A DNA stretch of 49,052 bases from Pseudomonas kairouanensis (GCF_004682055.1 NZ_QUZU01000043.1:1-49052), one strand, 5' to 3'; numbered from the stretch's first letter, positions 32,869-42,225 are shown. Notes: generated by a model from the sequence alone, not told the origin. Made by a program: numbers and translations.

Positions 32869-33759
32869 TTGAAAGCCGCCATCGTCAAAAAATATCGCCT
32901 GATCATCAAGACCATGGGCTACGTAGGTTGGGCCCTGTTCTGGCTATTGCTGTGGGATATCGCCGTAACGGTGGATTTCATGCTGTTTCTCAACGCCAAG
33001 CTCAATCTGCCGCTGATGCCCCTGACCCTGCTGGGTTCGGCCCTGATTGTGCTCATCAGTTTCCGTAACAGCAGCGCCTATAACCGCTGGTGGGAAGCGC
33101 GCACGCTGTGGGGGGCAATGGTCAACAACTCCCGCAGTTTTGCGCGCCAGGTGCTCACCTTGCTCGATGACCCCGGCAACGACGTGAACCCGGTCAAGGC
33201 TACCCTACTGCGCCGTCATGTCGCTTATGTGAATTGCCTGGCCGCGCACCTCAAGGGCGAGCCATGCCCCGACGAGGTGCGTGCGTTTATCCCCGCCGAT
33301 GAATTCGCCCGCAGCGGCGCCACCAATAACTTTGCCAACGATATCCTCACCGGCTCCGCTGCGCTGCTGGCCCAGGAATACAAGGCCGGCCACCTGGACA
33401 GCATTCGCCTGGCGCGGTTGGAGTCGACCCTGGTGGATTTGTCCAACGCCCAAGGCGGCATGGAACGTATCGCCAATACCCCGCTGCCCTACCCCTACGT
33501 GTATTTCCCACGGCTGTTCATCTCGCTGTTCTGCCTGATCGTGCCAATAGGCCTGGTGGAATCCCTCGGTTGGTTCACCCCGCTGGCGTCCACCGTTGTG
33601 GGCTTTATGCTGCTGGCCATCGAGCGCATCGGCACCGATTTGCAAAGCCCGTTCCGTGCCAGCGAGCACCAGATCCAGATGGACACCATCTGCGAAACCA
33701 TCGAGAAAAACCTGCAGTCGATGCAGCGTGATGCGCTGGGGGGCGAACGCATCGGTTAA
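32869..33759 (+). CDS. Bestrophin-like (UPF0187/YneE) membrane protein
   Basis: Integral membrane protein of 296 residues in the bestrophin/RFP-TM family, whose bacterial members form pentameric ion channels. The signature FRNSSAYNRWWEARTLWGAMVNNSR follows the second helix (LMPLTLLGSALIVLISF). Later helices are YVYFPRLFISLFCLIVPIGL and FTPLASTVVGFMLLAIERIG, with the family's DLQSPF. The start is TTG at 32869, preceded by GAGG; no ATG fits. The neighbouring genes give no hint of its physiological role. Confidence 0.88.
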   Translation: MKAAIVKKYRLIIKTMGYVGWALFWLLLWDIAVTVDFMLFLNAKLNLPLMPLTLLGSALIVLISFRNSSAYNRWWEARTLWGAMVNNSRSFARQVLTLLDDPGNDVNPVKATLLRRHVAYVNCLAAHLKGEPCPDEVRAFIPADEFARSGATNNFANDILTGSAALLAQEYKAGHLDSIRLARLESTLVDLSNAQGGMERIANTPLPYPYVYFPRLFISLFCLIVPIGLVESLGWFTPLASTVVGFMLLAIERIGTDLQSPFRASEHQIQMDTICETIEKNLQSMQRDALGGERIG

Positions 33760-33901
33760 ACCTGCTCCCGGCCCTCAAGTGCTTGCCCCCGCAGTCGATA
33801 TAGCGGGGGTACGCATGGACTTCACCCCCATAACAACCCATGCGACGCCCACCGCTACTGTTTCTGCCTTGCCAAAACTATAAATACCCGCAGGAGAAAT
33901 C

Positions 33902-35845
33902 ATGAACATCAAGCAAAAGCTGACCTGGGCGTTTGCGGCCATCGCGTGCCTGCCAGTCATCCTGGTGGCCGTGTTGGTCGTGATGAATGTGCGCGACGGA
34001 GCCCTGGCCAACTTCCTCGACAGCAGTGGCCGCGAGATCCGCCAGATCGACAATGGCATGAAGCAATTTTTCGACGGCATCAGCCAGAATGTCGAATTTG
34101 TGGCCAAGGACCCGCGCATCCTCGCGGCCAAGGACCTCAAGAACTACGCCGGCGCCGATGCTGCGCAAATCCCCCTCACCCCAACGAATAAAGAGCTGCT
34201 GGCGATCTTCGACCAGTTCGCCAAAAGCCACCCCAGCACCGCGTACCTGTCCCTGGGCCTCGCCGACGGTGGCTACGCCAGCTACCCCGACGACACCAAG
34301 CTGAACAACTACGACCCTCGCGTACGCCCCTGGTACAAGGCGGCCATCGCCGCGCCGGGTACCACCGTGCGGACCGGCGCCTACTACTGGGCACCAGACG
34401 ACGTGGTACTGATCGGCACCGTGCACACCGTGGCCGATGCCGCCGGCAACATCCTCGGTGTGGTCGGCCTGGACGTGTCCCTCAAGCAGCTCACCGAACT
34501 GGTGCGCAACATCAAGCTGGGTGACAGCGGCTACCTGATGCTGGTGGAAGCCAACGGCAACGTACTGGTCGACCCCAGCGACGCCAAACACAACTTCAAG
34601 CCCCTGGCCGACCTGGGCCCCAACTACGCCGAGCTGGCCAAGCGCGGCGATGGGGTGACCCAAATCGACATCGATGGCGTGGCCTACATGGCCAACGTGG
34701 TCAGCTCCAAAGACCTGGGCTGGCGCTTTATCGGCCTGATCAAGCGCGACGAAGTGATGGCCGGCGCCACCCGCCTGACCTGGTTGATCGCCGCCATTGC
34801 CGCCGCATTGGCTTTGGTATTCGCGATTGTCGGCGCCAGTTTCGCCAGCGTGATCGTACGCCCGATCCGTGGTGTGGCCGATGGCCTGCAAGAAATTGCC
34901 GAAGGTGAAGGCGACCTGACCCGCCAGCTCAAGGTGCAAGGCAAGGACGAAACCGCCAGCCTGGCCGGTTGGTTCAACCAGTTCCTGAGCATGATCGCGC
35001 AGTTGGTGCAACGCATCGGCAACGCCTCCTCCGACCTGCAAACCGCCGCCGCCGACACCAGCGAAGTGGCCAACAATATGAACCAGGCCGCCGGTCGCCA
35101 GCGCGAAGCCGTAGAGCTGGTGAGCACTGCGTTCAACGAAATGGTCGCCACCGCCAACGAAGTCGCCCGCTCTTGCAGCGCCGCCGCCACCAGCGCCGAT
35201 GAAGGCTACCGCGATGTGCACGATGGCCAGCAGCATATCGGTGAAGCCACCGGCAGCGTGCTCAAGCTCAGTGAAGACCTGCAAAAGTCGACCCAGACCA
35301 TGCAGCTGTTGGAGCAGGACAGCCAGAACATCAACACCATTCTCGACACCATCCGCTCGATTGCCGAGCAAACCAACCTGTTGGCGCTTAACGCGGCGAT
35401 TGAAGCCGCCCGCGCCGGTGACCAGGGCCGAGGCTTTGCGGTAGTGGCCGACGAAGTCCGCGCCCTGGCCCGCCGCACGGCCGACTCCACCGGTGAAATC
35501 GACAGCCTGCTGGGCAACCTCGCCCGCCGCACCCAGGAAGTCACCCAGCAGATGCAAGGCAGCCTGCTGGTGTCCCACACCAGTGTGGAACGCATCCAGC
35601 AGGCCCGCGACAGCTTCGACAAGATCCGTGGCTCGGTGGACTCGATCCGCGACCAGAACACCCAGATCGCCACCGCCGCCGAAGAGCAGCACCAGGTGGC
35701 CGAAGAGATCAACCGGCACATCGCGCAGATCCATGCCGATGCGCAATTGGTTGAAGGCTTCGCCCACTCGGCGCAGACCGGGTCAGGCCGGCTTACGGAT
35801 ATCTCGGGTCAACTCAAGGGGTTGGTGGGGCGGTTCAAGTTCTAG
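33902..35845 (+). CDS. Methyl-accepting chemotaxis protein with dCache sensor
   Basis: Chemoreceptor of 647 residues. Helix 1 spans about 10-29, a periplasmic double-Cache domain about 35-280, and helix 2 about 283-305 (LTWLIAAIAAALALVFAIVGA). HAMP follows, then a cytoplasmic signalling coiled coil with the hairpin tip ERQ-type sequence SIAEQTNLLALNAAIEAARAGDQGRGFAVVADEVR. The ligand pocket has Y137, R142, W144, Y145 and D191, as in PctA-type amino-acid receptors. The aspartate expected near residue 163 is replaced by Trp, so the ligand class is uncertain. No CheB/CheR-tethering pentapeptide is seen at the C-terminus. Confidence 0.93.
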   Translation: MNIKQKLTWAFAAIACLPVILVAVLVVMNVRDGALANFLDSSGREIRQIDNGMKQFFDGISQNVEFVAKDPRILAAKDLKNYAGADAAQIPLTPTNKELLAIFDQFAKSHPSTAYLSLGLADGGYASYPDDTKLNNYDPRVRPWYKAAIAAPGTTVRTGAYYWAPDDVVLIGTVHTVADAAGNILGVVGLDVSLKQLTELVRNIKLGDSGYLMLVEANGNVLVDPSDAKHNFKPLADLGPNYAELAKRGDGVTQIDIDGVAYMANVVSSKDLGWRFIGLIKRDEVMAGATRLTWLIAAIAAALALVFAIVGASFASVIVRPIRGVADGLQEIAEGEGDLTRQLKVQGKDETASLAGWFNQFLSMIAQLVQRIGNASSDLQTAAADTSEVANNMNQAAGRQREAVELVSTAFNEMVATANEVARSCSAAATSADEGYRDVHDGQQHIGEATGSVLKLSEDLQKSTQTMQLLEQDSQNINTILDTIRSIAEQTNLLALNAAIEAARAGDQGRGFAVVADEVRALARRTADSTGEIDSLLGNLARRTQEVTQQMQGSLLVSHTSVERIQQARDSFDKIRGSVDSIRDQNTQIATAAEEQHQVAEEINRHIAQIHADAQLVEGFAHSAQTGSGRLTDISGQLKGLVGRFKF

Positions 35846-35857
35846 GCTGTTTGCATC

Positions 35858-35887
35858 AACGTTCGCCTGCCGGGGCAGGCGAACGTT
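35858..35887. terminator. Perfect hairpin after the chemoreceptor gene
   Basis: AACGTTCGCCTGCC (35858-35871) and GGCAGGCGAACGTT (35874-35887) pair over all 14 bases with a 2-nt gap. It begins 13 bp beyond the stop codon. No T-run follows, so it may instead be a third palindrome type among the repeats of this genome. Confidence 0.6.
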
Positions 35888-35950
35888 ACGCGGATTCGCT
35901 ACTATAAGCCGGCCGTTTCCCGAATTTAGCCACACCGCCCCGGAGCCTCA

Positions 35951-36772
35951 ATGCCCACCCCCAAGGACACCGCCCCCGACAGCAGCGCCCCGATGATCCC
36001 CGAGCAGCGTCGCGAGCAAATCCTGCGGCAACTGCGCAAGCATCAGGTCATGAGCGTGCACCAGTTGATGGAGATGTTCGACTGTTCGCACATGACCGTG
36101 CGCCGCGATATCGCGCTGTTGGAACAGGAAGGCCTGGCCTATTCGGTCACCGGTGGTGTGCGCATCGCCAGCCAGTTGCACAGCGAGCCGAGCCATCAGT
36201 CCAAGGCCGTGGTGGAGCTGCCGCAAAAGCAAGCCATGGCGCGGCTGGCGGCGCGTTTGCTGCACGCGGACATGACGGTGTACCTGGACGCCGGCACCAG
36301 CACCCTGGAGATCGTGCCGTATATCAAGGCGCTCTCGGGCATGACCGTGGTGACCAACGACTTCGGGATCGTGCAGGCGTTGATGGATGCGCAACAGGTG
36401 ACGGTGATTCACACCGGCGGCCAGTTGGACCATGACAACCACTCTTCGGTGGGCGGGCTGGCCGTGGCGACGTTGCGCCAGATAGTGACGGATATTGCAT
36501 TTGTCTCTACCAGCTCCTGGGACCTGCACCGCGGCATCACCACGCCTTCGGCGCTGAAGGTGGAGGTCAAGCAAGTGGCAATGCAATCGGCGTCCCAAGT
36601 GGTGCTGGTGGCGAGCAGTTCCAAGTACGGCACATTCAGCATGTACCGCATTGCCGGGCTGGAACCGTTTGACGTGATCATCAGCGACGAAGGCCTGGCC
36701 CCGGCTGCGGCGGATGGGATTCGTAAGCGCGGGATTGAATTGATGCTGCCGGGTGACGCACTGGCAACCTGA
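35951..36772 (+). CDS. DeoR/GlpR-family regulator of the threonate operon
   Basis: Regulator of 273 residues. The N-terminal DeoR helix-turn-helix is EQRREQILRQLRKHQVMSVHQLMEMFDCSHMTVRRDIALLEQEG. The C-terminal sugar-phosphate sensor domain has YLDAGTSTLEIVPYI and VTNDFGIVQALM. It is convergent with the otnI-gntP-otnC-otnK-ltnD operon, and in enterobacteria the equivalent YgbI sits with the same genes, so it is probably their regulator. The family normally responds to a phosphorylated intermediate. GGAG precedes the ATG at 35951. Confidence 0.88.
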   Translation: MPTPKDTAPDSSAPMIPEQRREQILRQLRKHQVMSVHQLMEMFDCSHMTVRRDIALLEQEGLAYSVTGGVRIASQLHSEPSHQSKAVVELPQKQAMARLAARLLHADMTVYLDAGTSTLEIVPYIKALSGMTVVTNDFGIVQALMDAQQVTVIHTGGQLDHDNHSSVGGLAVATLRQIVTDIAFVSTSSWDLHRGITTPSALKVEVKQVAMQSASQVVLVASSSKYGTFSMYRIAGLEPFDVIISDEGLAPAAADGIRKRGIELMLPGDALAT

Positions 36773-36792
36773 ACCCTCCTTGGAATGCAATC

Positions 36793-36888
36793 AAATGTGG
36801 GAGGGGGCTTGCTCCCGATAGCAGTGGTTCAGTCAACACATGCAGTGACTGACACACTGTCATCGGGAGCAAGCCCCCTCCCACATTT
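36793..36888. repeat. REPIN (GCTTGCTCCCGAT type)
   Basis: Arms 36793-36819 and 36862-36888 are perfect 27-nt inverted copies separated by 42 nt. It lies between the convergent deoR-type gene and otnI. Confidence 0.92.
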
Positions 36889-36906
36889 GAACCCACTTCG
36901 GCTCGG

Positions 36907-37692
36907 TTACCGGGTCGCTTTCCAATCCCGCAACCATTGCAGGCCAGCCGAGGTATCAGCCTTCGGCCGGTACTCGCAACCCACCCAACCGGTGTAGCCC
37001 AACTGGTCCATCAGGTCGAACAGATAACCGTAATTCAGCTCGCCCAGGTCCGGCTCATGCCGATCCGGCACACCGGCTATCTGGATATGGCCAATGCCGT
37101 TGAAGTCGCGACGCAGTTTGGTCGCCACATCCCCCTCGACAATCTGGCAGTGGTAGCAGTCGAACTGCACCTTGAGGTTGCTTGCGCCCACTTCACGGCA
37201 GATCGCTTGGGCCTGGTCCTGGCGATTGAGGAAGAAGCCCGGCATGTCGCGGGTGTTGATTGGTTCGAGCAACACCGTGACCCCCACCCTGGCCGCCGCT
37301 GCGCTGGCATAGGCAAGGTTTTCCAGGTAAACGGCGTGGTGACGCGGGCGCAGGGACTCGGACGGCAGCAAGCCGGCCATCACATGCACACGGTCATTGC
37401 CCAGCACCTGGGCATATTCCAGCGCGCGGTCAAAGCCGATACGAAACTCGGCCTCGCGCCCTGGCAAAGTGGCAATACCCCGCTCCCCCGCCGCCCAGTC
37501 ACCCGGAGGCGCATTGAACAGCGCCTGGACCAGCCCGTTATCACTTAAGCGCTGCTTGAGTTCAGCCGCGCTGTAGTCATACGGAAACAGGTATTCCACC
37601 GCGTCAAAACCATCGGCCTTCGCCGCAGCGAAGCGATCCAGAAAGTCGTGTTGCGGGTACAGCATGCTCAGGTTGGCAGCGAAACGAGGCAT
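36907..37692 (-). CDS. otnI: 2-oxo-tetronate isomerase
   Basis: TIM-barrel isomerase of 261 residues in the hydroxypyruvate-isomerase superfamily. Family signatures are FAANLSMLYPQHDFLDRFAAAKADGFDAVE at the start, LEPINTRDMPGFFLN (metal-binding Glu), KVQFDCYHCQIVEGD and IQIAGVPDRHEPDLGELNY. In the four-carbon acid sugar pathway it converts 2-oxo-tetronate to 3-oxo-tetronate for OtnK. It is the last gene of the operon, 15 bp after the permease. Naming rests on the full otn gene set around it. Confidence 0.9.
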   Translation of the reverse strand: MPRFAANLSMLYPQHDFLDRFAAAKADGFDAVEYLFPYDYSAAELKQRLSDNGLVQALFNAPPGDWAAGERGIATLPGREAEFRIGFDRALEYAQVLGNDRVHVMAGLLPSESLRPRHHAVYLENLAYASAAAARVGVTVLLEPINTRDMPGFFLNRQDQAQAICREVGASNLKVQFDCYHCQIVEGDVATKLRRDFNGIGHIQIAGVPDRHEPDLGELNYGYLFDLMDQLGYTGWVGCEYRPKADTSAGLQWLRDWKATR

Positions 37693-37707
37693 AAAAACTC
37701 CCAGGAG

Positions 37708-39168
37708 TCAGACAAAAGGCCAGATCAGCAGGGTAATCAGGAAACCCAAGGTGCCGAGCAAAGTAGTGATCACTGTCCAGGTGCGCAGGCCGTCCGCCAC
37801 ATTGAGCCCGGCCAGCTTGGTGAAGATCCAGTAGCCGGCATCGTTGATATGGGACATCGCCAACCCGCCACCGCCCATGGCCAGGCACAGCAGCGCCATA
37901 TGGTTGGGCGTAAGGTCCAGGGTCACGATCAGCGGGCTGATGATACCGGCCGTGGTCACCAGCGCCACCGTGGTGGAACCCTGCACCGCACGCAGCAACA
38001 TGGTCAACAGGAAGCCCAGGGCCAACACCGGCAGGCCGGTGGTGCGTAGCATGTCGGAGACTACCGCGCCGATGCCAGTATCTACCAGCACCTTGCCGAA
38101 CACCCCGCCGGCGCCGGCGATCAGGATCACCATGGCCACCCCCGGCAAGGCCGAACCGATCACGTCGGAGACCTGGCTACGGCTCCAGCCACGGCGCGAG
38201 CCCAACAGCCAGGCGCACAGCAAGGTATCGATCAGCAACGCTACCAGTGGCGCGCCGAGTACCGTCATCACCCCACGCAAGGTCGACTCGATCGGCAACA
38301 GCGAAGTGGCCAAGGTTCCCAGCAAGATCAACACAATCGGCAGCAGGATCAGGCTGACGATCAAGCCAAAACCCGGCGCCGGCGCTGGTGGCAGCTTGGC
38401 GGCGATAGCACTGGTGGACTCTTCCAGGCCCATGTGGGACTCGGCCACGGCGGCCTGCTGCACCGCGCTGTCATTGCCGTTGGTCCAGGCTTGCAAGTCT
38501 GCATTGGTGACGTGCGGCCCATAGACTTCGGCGCGGATATCGTCGGTCATCGGGTAGAAGCGACGGGTCATGCGCCCCGCGACACGGTAGCCGATGTAGC
38601 ACAGCAGCGCGGTGATCGGCAGGCCAAACATCAGCACCCGGCCCAGGTCCGCACCCAGTTGGCTGGCAGCGGCCACCGCGCCCGGATGGGGCGGCAGGAA
38701 CGCATGCACGGTGAGCAGCGCGGCACACATCGGCAACGCAAACACCAGCAGCGGCTTGCGCGCCCGGCGGGCCACGCCATAGGCCAGCGGCATCAGGATG
38801 ATCACCCCGACTTCAAAGAACACCGGCACACCGATGATGAACCCGGCGATGGTCAGCGCCAGCGGTGTGCGCCGGTTACCGAAACGCTCAATCAGGGTTT
38901 TGGCCAGCGCCTCGGCGCCACCGGACAACTCGATGATCCGCCCGATCATCGCGCCCAGGGCAATGATGATCGCGATATGGCCCAGGGTCTTGCCCATGCC
39001 GCCTTCGATGGTTGCCACCAGGTCGGCGGGTTTCACCCCGGCCACCAGCGCTACCACGATACTCACCAGCATCAGCGCGACAAATGGCTGGAATTTGTAC
39101 TTGAGAACCAAAAACAGCAGCAGCGCGATACCGGCGCCGGCAGTCAACATCAAAATCAGTGGGCTCAT
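37708..39168 (-). CDS. GntP-family permease, probable threonate/tetronate importer
   Basis: Inner-membrane proton symporter of 486 residues with about 12-14 helices, in the gluconate permease family. GAMIGRIIELSGGAEALAKTLI, FFEVGVIILMPLAYGVARRARKP, LTVHAFLPPHPGAVAAA and GGGGLAMSHINDAGYWI are family motifs. In enterobacteria the matching gene is ygbN of the same cluster. Its position between otnC and otnI supports uptake of L-threonate or D-erythronate. A 91-bp gap separates it from otnC; the other gaps in the operon are at most 15 bp. Confidence 0.9.
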   Translation of the reverse strand: MSPLILMLTAGAGIALLLFLVLKYKFQPFVALMLVSIVVALVAGVKPADLVATIEGGMGKTLGHIAIIIALGAMIGRIIELSGGAEALAKTLIERFGNRRTPLALTIAGFIIGVPVFFEVGVIILMPLAYGVARRARKPLLVFALPMCAALLTVHAFLPPHPGAVAAASQLGADLGRVLMFGLPITALLCYIGYRVAGRMTRRFYPMTDDIRAEVYGPHVTNADLQAWTNGNDSAVQQAAVAESHMGLEESTSAIAAKLPPAPAPGFGLIVSLILLPIVLILLGTLATSLLPIESTLRGVMTVLGAPLVALLIDTLLCAWLLGSRRGWSRSQVSDVIGSALPGVAMVILIAGAGGVFGKVLVDTGIGAVVSDMLRTTGLPVLALGFLLTMLLRAVQGSTTVALVTTAGIISPLIVTLDLTPNHMALLCLAMGGGGLAMSHINDAGYWIFTKLAGLNVADGLRTWTVITTLLGTLGFLITLLIWPFV

Positions 39169-39259
39169 TCGAGAATGTCCTGTTGTTATTGTTTTTCAAG
39201 CAAGCCGGGGCCGTCGAACGCCTGGGCCGGTGTTCGGGGCAACGCGTGCAATGTAGGTA

Positions 39260-39904
39260 TTACCAGTGCGCGCCGAACGTCTCGCGCAGTTCATCCAGTG
39301 CGGCCTGATCCATCGGCGCAGGCCTTGGGTTGCTCATCAGCCACAGGCGGGCGGTTTCTTCCAACTCTTCCAGGGCGTAGCTGGCCTTGGCCACCGAGCT
39401 TTCCCAGACCACCGGCCCCAGGCGTTCGAGCATCACGCCGCGCACGCTGTTGGCCAGTTGCGCGACCTGCTCGGCCACCTTTGGCGAGCCGGGGCGCTGG
39501 TAGCCGATCAAGGGAATGTGCCCGACCTTCATCACCTGGTACGGCGTGAGTGGCGGCAAGATATCGTCCGCACGCCACACGCCCGCCAGGGTCAAGGCCA
39601 CCAAATGGGTGGAGTGGGTATGCACCACGCCGCCCACCGTGGGGTTGCGGTCGTACACCTGGCGATGCAGGGCCAGGGTCTTGGACGGCTTGTCGCCAGA
39701 GACCCACTCCCCGTTGAGGTTGACCTTGGCGATTGCCTCGGGCGTCAAGCGCCCCAGGCATACGTCCGTGGGGGTGATCAGCCAGCCGTCGTCGAGCCGC
39801 GCGCTGATATTGCCGGCGCTGCCGACGGTATAGCCGCGCTGATACAGGCTGCGGCCGACATCGCAGATTTCTTCGCGCTGGGCCTGTTCGTCGATACCGC
39901 TCAT
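39260..39904 (-). CDS. otnC: 3-oxo-tetronate 4-phosphate decarboxylase
   Basis: Class II aldolase/adducin-fold enzyme of 214 residues. GYTVGSAGNISAR, the zinc ligands in VVHTHSTH (with a further His supplied later) and SSVAKASYALEELEETARL are typical. It decarboxylates 3-oxo-tetronate 4-phosphate to dihydroxyacetone phosphate, feeding glycolysis. Its start overlaps the otnK stop by 4 bp (ATGA), so kinase and decarboxylase are made together. Confidence 0.92.
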   Translation of the reverse strand: MSGIDEQAQREEICDVGRSLYQRGYTVGSAGNISARLDDGWLITPTDVCLGRLTPEAIAKVNLNGEWVSGDKPSKTLALHRQVYDRNPTVGGVVHTHSTHLVALTLAGVWRADDILPPLTPYQVMKVGHIPLIGYQRPGSPKVAEQVAQLANSVRGVMLERLGPVVWESSVAKASYALEELEETARLWLMSNPRPAPMDQAALDELRETFGAHW

Positions 39905-41193
39905 TGGGCACCTCCGGCCAATTGCGCGAGGGCTTTGGCGAAGAAATCACGGCCACCGAAGTTGCCCGATTTGAGCGCCAACGCCAGGGGCTCGGCCGAG
40001 CTGCTGATCGTGGCCGGCACGCCCGGATCGATCTGCGCGCCGATCTGCAACAGGTTGACGCCCAGCGCCTTGACCACCGCGCCAGAGGTTTCGCCGCCAG
40101 CAATCACAAAGCGCCGCACACCGCTGTCGCGCAGGCCCCGGGCGATCTCGCCCAGCGCATCCTCCACCAACGCACCGGCGCGCTCGACGCCCAGTTGCTG
40201 CTGCACCGCCTTGACCTCGTCCGGGGTGCTGGTGGCGTAGATCAACACGGTTTGCGCGCTGTCGCGGGCAAAGGCCAGGGCCTGCTCTACCACTGGCTCA
40301 CCGGCGGCCACGGCCAGCGGGTCGATACGCAGCGCCGGGCGACCGGCCTCACGCCAGGCCGCAACTTGACCGAGGGTGGCCACCGACGCACTGCCGGCCA
40401 GCACCACTTCACCACCACCGACCACCGGCAACGACGCCACATCGAAGTCACGCAACTTGCCAGCGCGACGGAAGTTATCCGGCAAACCCAGGGCCAGGCC
40501 CGAGCCGCCGGTGAGCAGTGGCAGGTCGGCGCAGGCGCTGCCGAGGGTGTAGAGGTCTTGATCCGACAGCGCATCGGCGATGGCAATGCCGACGCCTTGG
40601 GCGCGCAGTTCGGCGATCTTGTTGCGCGTGGCTTCAACGCCCGCCGCAACGCTGTCATAGCGCAACAGGCCCACAGGCAGTTGGGTCTGGCTTTGCAGCA
40701 CACGCACCAGGTTGGCGTCGACCATCGGCGTCAATGGGTGATGCTGCATGCCGGATTCACTGAGCAACTGGTCCTGCACAAATAGGTGACCACGGAAAAT
40801 CGTGCGGCCGTTTTCCGGGAATGCCGGGCACGCCAGGGTGAAATCGCTGCCCAGGGCCTTGAGCAACGCTTCGCTGACCTGGCCAATGTTGCCGGCGGCG
40901 GTGGAATCAAAGGTGGAGCAATACTTGAAGAAGATCTGCTCGCAGCCCTGCTCACGCAGCCAGGCCAGCGCGGCGAGGGACTGCTCGACGGCTTCGGCAG
41001 CGGGCGTGGTGCGGGACTTGAGGGCGATGACGATGGCGTCGGCATCCAGCCCGGCCGCGACTTCGCGGCTGGGAATGCCGATGCTCTGCACCGTGCGCAT
41101 GCCGCCACGCACCAGCATGTTGGCCAGGTCAGTGGCACCGGTGAAGTCGTCAGCGATGCAGCCCAGCAAGGGGCGCGCATTAACGGTAGTCAT
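39901..41193 (-). CDS. otnK: 3-oxo-tetronate kinase
   Basis: Four-carbon acid sugar kinase (DUF1537 type) of 430 residues. The N-terminal domain has LLGCIADDFTGATDLANMLVRGGMRT and FFKYCSTFDSTAAGNIGQV, and the C-terminal nucleotide-binding domain has RFVIAGGETSGAVVKALGV. It phosphorylates 3-oxo-tetronate at C4 with ATP. It lies 10 bp after ltnD and overlaps otnC. The family length is about 420 residues, so it is complete. Confidence 0.93.
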   Translation of the reverse strand: MTTVNARPLLGCIADDFTGATDLANMLVRGGMRTVQSIGIPSREVAAGLDADAIVIALKSRTTPAAEAVEQSLAALAWLREQGCEQIFFKYCSTFDSTAAGNIGQVSEALLKALGSDFTLACPAFPENGRTIFRGHLFVQDQLLSESGMQHHPLTPMVDANLVRVLQSQTQLPVGLLRYDSVAAGVEATRNKIAELRAQGVGIAIADALSDQDLYTLGSACADLPLLTGGSGLALGLPDNFRRAGKLRDFDVASLPVVGGGEVVLAGSASVATLGQVAAWREAGRPALRIDPLAVAAGEPVVEQALAFARDSAQTVLIYATSTPDEVKAVQQQLGVERAGALVEDALGEIARGLRDSGVRRFVIAGGETSGAVVKALGVNLLQIGAQIDPGVPATISSSAEPLALALKSGNFGGRDFFAKALAQLAGGAQ

Positions 41194-41203
41194 GACGCGT
41201 TCC

Positions 41204-42109
41204 TTAAACAGAGTCGGGCTTGGCAGTCGGCAGGTCGATGCCGGGGAAAATCTTGATCACCGCTGAGTCGTCCTCGCGGCCAAAACCCGCACTGGAGGCC
41301 TGCATGAACATCTGGTGCGCGGTGGCCGACAGCGGCAACGGGAATTTGCTGGCGCGGGCAGTATCGAGCACCAGGCCCAGGTCCTTGACGAAAATATCCA
41401 CCGCCGACAGCGGCGTGTAGTCGGCCTTGAGGATGTGCGGCACGCGGTTTTCGAACATCCAGGAGTTGCCGGCGCTGTGGGTGATCACCTCGTACAAGGC
41501 ATCGGCGTCCACACCTTCGCGCAGGCCCAGGGCCATGGCTTCGGCGGAGGCAGCGATGTGCACACCGGCCAGCAACTGGTTGATGATTTTGACTTTGGAG
41601 CCCAGCCCGTGGGCGTCGCCCAGGCGATAGACCTTGCCCGCCATGCCCGCCAGTACGGCTTCGGCCTTGGCATAGGCGGCTTGCGGGCCGGAGGTCATCA
41701 TGGTCATTTCGCCAGCGGCGGCCTTGGCGGCGCCGCCGGAGATCGGCCCGTCGATATACAGCAGGCCCTGGTCGGCCAGGCGCTGGCCCAACTCAACGGC
41801 GTAGGTTGGTGCCACGGTGGCGCAACCGATCACCAGGCTGGCGGGGCGCAAGGCCGCGACGGCACCGTTGTCACCGAACAGCACGGTTTCGGTCTGCTCG
41901 GCGTTGACCACCACGGTGATGATCACATCACAGGCTTCAGCCATCTGCGCAGGCGACGCGCACGCCACCCCGCCTTCGTTGGCGAACTGCTGGGTGACGG
42001 CGTCACGCACGTCACAGGCATGCACATTGAAGCCGGCACGCAGCAGCGAGCGGGCTATGCCCAGCCCCATCGCGCCCAGACCAACAACACCAACATTCTT
42101 ATTATTCAT
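41204..42109 (-). CDS. ltnD: L-threonate dehydrogenase
   Basis: Beta-hydroxyacid dehydrogenase of 301 residues. The Rossmann motif is GVVGLGAMGLGIARSLLRAGFNV, the substrate motif DGPISGGAAKAAAGEMTMM, and the catalytic Lys lies in GSKVKIINQLLAGVHI. It oxidises L-threonate to 2-oxo-tetronate, the first step of the pathway encoded downstream. It heads the operon, diverging from the unit at 42339. The start ATG 42109 begins the conserved N-terminus; the open frame upstream has no family match. An erythronate-specific relative is an alternative, but the otnI neighbour favours threonate. Confidence 0.9.
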   Translation of the reverse strand: MNNKNVGVVGLGAMGLGIARSLLRAGFNVHACDVRDAVTQQFANEGGVACASPAQMAEACDVIITVVVNAEQTETVLFGDNGAVAALRPASLVIGCATVAPTYAVELGQRLADQGLLYIDGPISGGAAKAAAGEMTMMTSGPQAAYAKAEAVLAGMAGKVYRLGDAHGLGSKVKIINQLLAGVHIAASAEAMALGLREGVDADALYEVITHSAGNSWMFENRVPHILKADYTPLSAVDIFVKDLGLVLDTARASKFPLPLSATAHQMFMQASSAGFGREDDSAVIKIFPGIDLPTAKPDSV

Positions 42110-42225
42110 GGGGTACTCCAGGGGAAAACGGCGGCACACACCACACCGGCGAGCCGCGTTGGAATTGAAGTCGATCATCCACCAATGAACAGATTATGTG
42201 AAGTATTTTTTCAGTCTAACATTTT

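Noticed and set aside
33878..35767. 629-codon open frame antisense to the chemoreceptor
   Set aside because: Low-complexity Gly/His/Val composition and no family signature; the chemoreceptor is unambiguous.
35858..35887. Possible small RNA gene at the perfect hairpin
   Set aside because: No promoter or conserved flanks visible; kept only as a hairpin/terminator candidate.
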